8,849 nt of DNA from the NCBI GenBank assembly GCA_026785875.1, contig JAJAZF010000205.1, positions 1 through 8,849 on the forward strand, given 5' to 3'. This stretch comes from Chamaesiphon sp. GTDB taxonomy: Bacteria > Cyanobacteriota > Cyanobacteriia > Cyanobacteriales > Chamaesiphonaceae. The position numbers were made by a program, and so were the translations under genes. Numbering within the stretch: the stretch's first letter is position 1; the number at the start of each line of letters is the position of its first letter. Shown here piece by piece: positions 4,610 to 8,849 of the stretch. The notes below the pieces were generated by a model. The model did no database searches. It saw only the letters and a list, made by a program, of their open reading frames with translations, and was not told the origin of the DNA.

Positions 4610-7600
4610 GTGACTCCAAAACGGCTATTTCAATTGTTGATAGTTCTCCCAGGCATGGGGTTACTGCTTGATTTAGGATCCCGTCTTGGAGCCGAAATGC
4701 TCTGGTTTCAGGAAGTTAACTACTTTTCGGTACTCCTGCTCAAATTTCAGGTTCGACTGATTTTATGGGGCATTGTGACAGGGGTTACGGCAGTTTATTT
4801 ACTAGGAAATCTGGCTTTAGCCGAACGATTGAAACATGCTCATCGTCCCAACGAGGGTAGTCAGGATGAGGAAATTAACCGCAGACAACCCGTTGTTCTA
4901 CCGCCCGATCGAGCACAGCTTCAGCGTTCTCTTCTAGTACCGTTTCGGTCAACCACTGCTTTAAGGCTGCGGTTGCTGCTGCCCCTAACGCTGGGGCTAA
5001 GTTTGTTAGTTGTTTGCTTGATGATTTATTATGGTCAGCTTGCCTTGAGCTATTGGCAGTCGGGTTCAATACTTTGTAGTACATTTGTTTCTCGCTTCAA
5101 CCTGGAGAGCCTCTGGCAAGTTGACATCCAGTGGGTCGGTAAGCTTTGGTGGTTAGTGGGGATGTTGGGCAGTGCGATCGCCCTATTAGTTTATCCTCGA
5201 TTTGTGCTACGTGCGATCGCCATAACTCTGAGTATTTTGTTTGGATGGGTGCTTTCAAAACAATGGGCAGTCGTCCTGCAATATCTACAGCCCACCTCAT
5301 TCAACAGCACTGAGCCTTTATTTGGGCGAGATATCAGCTTCTACATCTTCGCCCTACCGCTGTGGGAATTGCTGGAGTTATGGCTGTTTGGGCTGTTTTT
5401 ATCCGGTTTTATCGCGATTGCACTCACCTACCTATTATCGGGAGATAGCCTCAGTCGAGGTACTTTCCCTGGATTTTCATCAGCCCAATACAGGCATCTC
5501 TATGGGGTTGGCAGTGGTTTGATGGGTGCGGTTGCTCTCAGCTACTGGTTAAGTCGATACGAATTATTGTATTCACCGCGTGGGGTGGCGTTTGGTGCTA
5601 GCTATACCGATGTTACAGCTCAACTTCCCATCTACACGGGATTGAGCCTTCTGGCTCTGGCGATCGCGCTCTATCTTTTGTGGCGCACGGTCTTTTGGCA
5701 ACCCAAGTCCCCTCGTCGCCACTGGGTTAACCTCGGATTGGGCTTGTTTGGGTTGCTGGTTGTTACCGGAGTCGTTGTCCCTGAAGCCGTTCAGTATTTG
5801 GTTGTGCAGCCGAATGAACTAGCGCAGGAGCGTCCATTCATCGAACGAACGATTGCCCTCACCCGTCAGGCATTTGGATTGGAATCGATCGATGTCAGCA
5901 ACTTTAATCCCCAAGGGCAGCTTACCGAAGCGGATCTTGCTGCCAATAATCTGACCATCCGCAATATTCGGCTGTGGGATCGGCGACCCTTGCTGCAAAC
6001 GAATCGCCAATTGCAGCAAATCCGTCCCTACTACCGCTTTCCCGACGCGGACATCGATCGCTACACGCTCCAAACCGATGTGCCTGCTCGTCCGCCTGCA
6101 ACTCTACCGGATCGTCCCTCGCCGACCCCAACTGCGCCGACAGAACAACGGCAGGTGCTGATTGCGGCACGGGAACTAGATTACAACGCAGTTCCCCAGG
6201 AAGCTAAGACTTGGGTGAACCGTCATTTAATCTACACGCATGGGTACGGTTTCACGATTAGCCCAGTCAATACAGTCGGTGTGGGTGGTCTGCCAGAGTA
6301 TTTTGTCAAAGATATTACGGGGGGCGAAGCTGGGGCACTGACAACATCCAGTCCTGCGATCCGTGCCAGCATTCCGATTGGGCAACCCCGCATCTATTAT
6401 GGCGAGATTCCCAGCACCTATGTCATGACTAAAACCCTGACGCAGGAACTGGATTATCCCAGCGGTAGCGACAACGCCTACAACGTCTATGATGGACGGG
6501 GTGGCATTAATATGGGTTCCTGGTGGCGGCGGAGCCTGTTTGCAATTTACCTGCGCGACTGGCGCTTATTCGTCACCCATGACTTTTTACCGGACACAAA
6601 GGTGTTGTTCCGACGTAACATCAAACACCGAATTCAGGCGATCGCTCCTTTTCTGCGCTACGACAGCGACCCCTATTTGGTGACAGCGAATGTGCCAACA
6701 CCGGAGCAGAATGACCAGAATTATCTCTATTGGATTGTGGATGCCTACACGACCAGCGATCGCTATCCTTATTCTGATTTAGGCAGTGAAGGCATCAATT
6801 ACATCCGCAATTCAGTCAAAGTTGTGATTGACGCTTATCACGGATCTGTTGAATTTTATGTTGCCGATCCCAGCGATCCAATCATTACCACCTGGTCAAA
6901 AATATTTCCCAACCTATTCAAGCCGCTCACAGCGATGCCTGCCAGTCTCCGCAGCCATCTTCGCTATCCCGTGGATTTTTTCAAACTGCAATCAGAGCGG
7001 TTGATGACCTATCACATGACCGATCCACAGGTGTTTTATAACCGCGAAGATCAGTGGCAGGTTCCGAATGAGGTCTATGGTAATGAGTCCCGCCCCGTTG
7101 AGCCGTATCACCTGATTACCAGTCTACCTGGTGTGCCGTTTGAAGAATTCATTTTGCTGTTGCCTTACACCCCTCGGCAACGGACAAATTCGATCGCCTG
7201 GTTAGCCGCACGATCGGACGGTGAAAACTACGGCAAATTGTTGTTGTATACGTTTCCAAAAGAACGGTTAATCTATGGACCCGAACAAATTGAGGCACGC
7301 ATCAATCAAGATCCAGTAATTTCTCAGCAAATTTCGCTCTGGAATCGTCAGGGTTCACGGGCAATTCAGGGCAATTTGCTGATCGTGCCAATCGAACAAT
7401 CCCTACTGTATGTCGAACCGCTTTATTTGGAAGCGACTCAAAATAGCTTACCAACGCTAGTGCGAGTGATTGTCGCCTATGAGAATCGGATTGTGATGTC
7501 CCCCACGCTGGAAGAAGCATTGAAAGCTATTTTCAGACCTCAAGCGACTCCAGGTGCCACCATTATTCGCCCAGTCGAAGAACCTACAACGGGGCAGTAA
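4610..7600 (+). CDS. UPF0182 family membrane protein
   Basis: A 996-residue protein of the UPF0182 family (Pfam PF03699), found in many cyanobacteria and actinobacteria and with no established function. The first 400 residues contain seven to nine likely membrane helices (about 6-25, 48-70, 120-142, 178-215, 253-276, 298-315, 343-362, 372-392). Family signatures include EPLFGRDISFYIFALPLWEL (from 235), VVQPNELAQERPFIERTIAL (from 398), IRNIRLWDRRPLL (450-462), SGSDNAYNVYDGRGG, LRDWRLF, and YGPEQIEARINQDPVISQQI (from 889). The remaining 600 residues form a large soluble part, side of membrane unknown. A proline-rich linker (about 492-510) interrupts it, a place that looks variable. The frame is intact and length is normal for the family. 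It begins with GTG at 4610; MTPKRLFQLLIVLPG leads straight into the first helix, which supports this start. It stands alone between remnants, so context gives no hint of role. Confidence 0.93.
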   Translation: MTPKRLFQLLIVLPGMGLLLDLGSRLGAEMLWFQEVNYFSVLLLKFQVRLILWGIVTGVTAVYLLGNLALAERLKHAHRPNEGSQDEEINRRQPVVLPPDRAQLQRSLLVPFRSTTALRLRLLLPLTLGLSLLVVCLMIYYGQLALSYWQSGSILCSTFVSRFNLESLWQVDIQWVGKLWWLVGMLGSAIALLVYPRFVLRAIAITLSILFGWVLSKQWAVVLQYLQPTSFNSTEPLFGRDISFYIFALPLWELLELWLFGLFLSGFIAIALTYLLSGDSLSRGTFPGFSSAQYRHLYGVGSGLMGAVALSYWLSRYELLYSPRGVAFGASYTDVTAQLPIYTGLSLLALAIALYLLWRTVFWQPKSPRRHWVNLGLGLFGLLVVTGVVVPEAVQYLVVQPNELAQERPFIERTIALTRQAFGLESIDVSNFNPQGQLTEADLAANNLTIRNIRLWDRRPLLQTNRQLQQIRPYYRFPDADIDRYTLQTDVPARPPATLPDRPSPTPTAPTEQRQVLIAARELDYNAVPQEAKTWVNRHLIYTHGYGFTISPVNTVGVGGLPEYFVKDITGGEAGALTTSSPAIRASIPIGQPRIYYGEIPSTYVMTKTLTQELDYPSGSDNAYNVYDGRGGINMGSWWRRSLFAIYLRDWRLFVTHDFLPDTKVLFRRNIKHRIQAIAPFLRYDSDPYLVTANVPTPEQNDQNYLYWIVDAYTTSDRYPYSDLGSEGINYIRNSVKVVIDAYHGSVEFYVADPSDPIITTWSKIFPNLFKPLTAMPASLRSHLRYPVDFFKLQSERLMTYHMTDPQVFYNREDQWQVPNEVYGNESRPVEPYHLITSLPGVPFEEFILLLPYTPRQRTNSIAWLAARSDGENYGKLLLYTFPKERLIYGPEQIEARINQDPVISQQISLWNRQGSRAIQGNLLIVPIEQSLLYVEPLYLEATQNSLPTLVRVIVAYENRIVMSPTLEEALKAIFRPQATPGATIIRPVEEPTTGQ

Positions 7601-7779
7601 TTGCTCCCGTTTGCTACGGCAACGGCAAGCTTGAAACCGCCATTAAAACCTTTGGCTTTATCTTGAATATTCCCCTCTGAAGCATTCAGGTACCCCATTT
7701 TTCTGGCGTAGTCCATCAGTGACTTGAGGGCACAGAGACGGACGTCGATCGTACTCAAAGCTAATTTTGCCTCGATTAG
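7601..7779 (-). pseudogene. Tyrosine recombinase (integrase) remnant, cut by the IS element
   Basis: On the minus strand, reading away from the insertion sequence, the frame gives LIEAKLALSTIDVRLCALKS then LMDYARKMGYLNAS (about 7653-7779). This resembles the core-binding domain of phage-type tyrosine recombinases, whose typical pattern is LSPATINRRLAALRSL followed by AR..G.I. Homology begins exactly at the insertion sequence border, so upstream codons are expected beyond the right end of the window. After YLNAS the sequence (EGNIQDKAKGF) stops resembling the family. The catalytic domain with the Arg-His-Arg-Tyr residues is missing. The open frame continues into the antisense of the UPF0182 gene by chance. 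The piece is a dead fragment, perhaps left from an integrated element behind the UPF0182 gene. Similarity rests on about 35 residues. Confidence 0.6.
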
Positions 7780-7803
7780 GGCACTGGTCGGTTAAAGGAT
7801 GAG
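7780..7803 (+). repeat. IS terminal inverted repeat, left copy
   Basis: Twenty-four bases beginning GGCACTGGTCG. It pairs with 8826-8849 with mismatches at 7791 and 7798. It contains the transposase stop codon (minus strand TAA at 7794-7792). An extra G at 7779 may belong to the repeat or to the target. Confidence 0.88.
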
Positions 7804-8830
7804 AGGATCAAAGCCTTGCGCAGTCAAGAGTTCAGTCATAGAGATGGGGCGATGATAGTAACCGATAGCCATCGCTGGAGTTTGATGTTTGCCAAGTCCC
7901 CAATGCGGTCGAACCCAGTTATGAACTAAGCGTTGAACATCTAAGACTCGTTGTAAACCAAATAGCTCCTTGGCATAGAGATTTTGCCGTCGGCGATAGG
8001 CACTTGCCCGTCGGCGTAAGGCACTGTTCTGGGATTCGTTGTGATTGGCATGAACTTCACTCTTATCACTAATAGCGGTGAATGGATGTTCGAGCTTCAC
8101 CCACTCCACTCGTCTGCGCCCTTGAGAACCTTTAATCTTGATTGCGACTTCTAGCCCGAATTGCCAAACTTTCCGATGTCCATAATCGGCAGGTATTTCA
8201 CTCGATTTGAGAATGACACTAGCTAATTTCCATAACTCGTTGCTGTAACGACGTTCTCCATCCGTAAACCACCGAATAAATGTGGCTGGTTTTGCCCATG
8301 CCCAAGCTACTGCTGTTCCTTTCTGGAATAATTCATTTCGCCTTTGCCCTGCAATTGCTGCTACCCAATATCGACTTTCTCGTTCAATAAAGTGTATTGT
8401 CCATCCTTGGGACTCAGAGGGGGGAAAGGTTCTCGCTTACGCGAGTGTATACTTCATCTCCTTCTATTGTTATCTCTGTGCCTGTTGGTGCTACTGGCGA
8501 CCATTTATCTAATTTACTAGCTAGTCTGCGCTCCCATTCAATGATGGTTGAGTGCGATTTCCCTAATACTCTCCCTGCTGCTCTAATTCCCATTCCCTCT
8601 GTTCTTACATTCATCGCGATTGTGACTATTTCCACCAGCGTTCTCAGTCTCGCCATCACTGTTCCTGTTCTTTCGTTAAACTGTTTCCCACATCCCCCAC
8701 ACAGGTACTTTTGGATTTGACTTCCATCTTTTAGTCTGCTTTTGCCGTTTCTTGCTACTTGCTCACTCTGGCATGAGGGACATTTCATCTGCATCACTTG
8801 ATGATCGATCCTACCCATTTTATCACTCAT
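7792..8830 (-). CDS. IS1-family transposase in two frames (InsA-like + InsB-like)
   Basis: Cuts and joins the ends of the element. The first frame (8830-8414, 138 residues) carries a zinc finger CPSC...CGGC (Cys18, Cys21 and the CGGC pair), then a helix-turn-helix-like AMNVRTEGMGIRAAGRVLGK, and the first catalytic Asp125 in IEGDEVYTRV. It stops just after a TTTCCCCCC run (minus strand; six G at 8419-8424). The second frame is open from that run to 7792 without its own start: SESQGWTIHFIERESRYWVA, the second Asp in WFTDGERRYS, the catalytic Glu in HANHNESQNSALRRR, ending GFDPLIL. Joining the frames needs a +1 shift, or loss of one C giving ENLSPSESQGW. E. coli IS1 uses a programmed -1 shift at A6C, so this differs; it may be a simple one-base insertion that inactivates the gene. 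ATG 8830 is the first start; a later Met before QMKCPSC is possible. Confidence 0.85.
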
Positions 8831-8849
8831 TCTTTAATCGACCAGTGCC
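8826..8849 (-). repeat. IS terminal inverted repeat, right copy at window end
   Basis: Reverse complement begins GGCACTGGTCGATTAAAG. The outermost base coincides with the last base of the window. It overlaps the transposase ATG, and the repeat's TAAAGA lies just before it without a strong ribosome site. Confidence 0.88.

Larger units (their letters stand above)
7780..8849 (-). mobile_element. IS1-family insertion sequence, about 1,070 bp
   Basis: Bounded by inverted terminal repeats at 7780-7803 and 8826-8849, both starting GGCACTGGTCG and matching at 22 of 24 positions. The single coding unit runs right to left: its ATG (8828-8830) overlaps one terminal repeat and its stop (7792-7794) lies in the other, so the element holds nothing but the transposase. 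The family is assigned from the protein: an InsA-like zinc finger and a D-D-E domain like InsB. It sits in the tyrosine recombinase remnant. IS1 elements duplicate about 8-9 bp of target; CTCGATTAG (7771-7779) would be one copy, but the other flank lies outside the window. Confidence 0.88.

Noticed and set aside
5819..6207. Overlapping open frames on both strands within the UPF0182 gene
   Set aside because: They lie inside conserved UPF0182 coding sequence and have arginine/serine/alanine-rich composition typical of out-of-frame translation.
7601..7640. Rho-independent terminator after the UPF0182 gene
   Set aside because: The partial complementarity around CGTTTGC and GCAACG is imperfect and no T-run follows.
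8282..8720. Plus-strand open frames inside the IS
   Set aside because: They are antisense to the clearly recognisable transposase and show no family motifs.

Overview
The window looks like cyanobacterial chromosome. The octamer GCGATCGC (HIP1) occurs at least seven times, the best matches for the genes are cyanobacterial protein families (Gap1-type GAPDH, long-form GpmA, a 996-residue UPF0182 membrane protein), and the spacers carry the GC-rich palindromic repeats common in these genomes. I cannot name a genus.

Positions 1-3037 (all plus strand) hold a lower-glycolysis/fermentation cluster: the 3' end of a pyruvate kinase-like gene, gap1, L-lactate dehydrogenase and gpmA. The cluster is damaged. 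Near 1686 the gap1 reading frame passes straight into the middle of ldh, so gap1 has lost its last residues and ldh its first third or so. The ldh remnant then has a one-base deletion near 1838. gpmA looks intact, and so does the visible part of the kinase gene.

Positions 3038-4609 are a gene graveyard. They contain a cluster of palindromic repeats (3219-3410), scrambled minus-strand pieces of an AI-2E/PerM-family membrane transporter containing a 21-bp inverted repeat, a broken plus-strand piece of a CPA1 (NhaP-type) Na+/H+ antiporter, and a pair of about 20-bp direct repeats that resemble transposase-binding sites at a transposon end.

Positions 4610-7600 encode one large intact gene, a UPF0182 membrane protein. 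Behind it, on the minus strand, is a short remnant of a tyrosine recombinase (about 7640-7779). It is cut by an IS1-family insertion sequence (7780-8849) whose second terminal repeat coincides with the end of the window. The transposase is split into two frames at a run of six C.

The genes therefore do not form a single new system. The main story is decay and rearrangement: a deletion scar joining two metabolic genes, at least three gene remnants and a nested mobile element. The least explained signals are the direct repeats at 4339-4381 and the frame switch inside the transposase.
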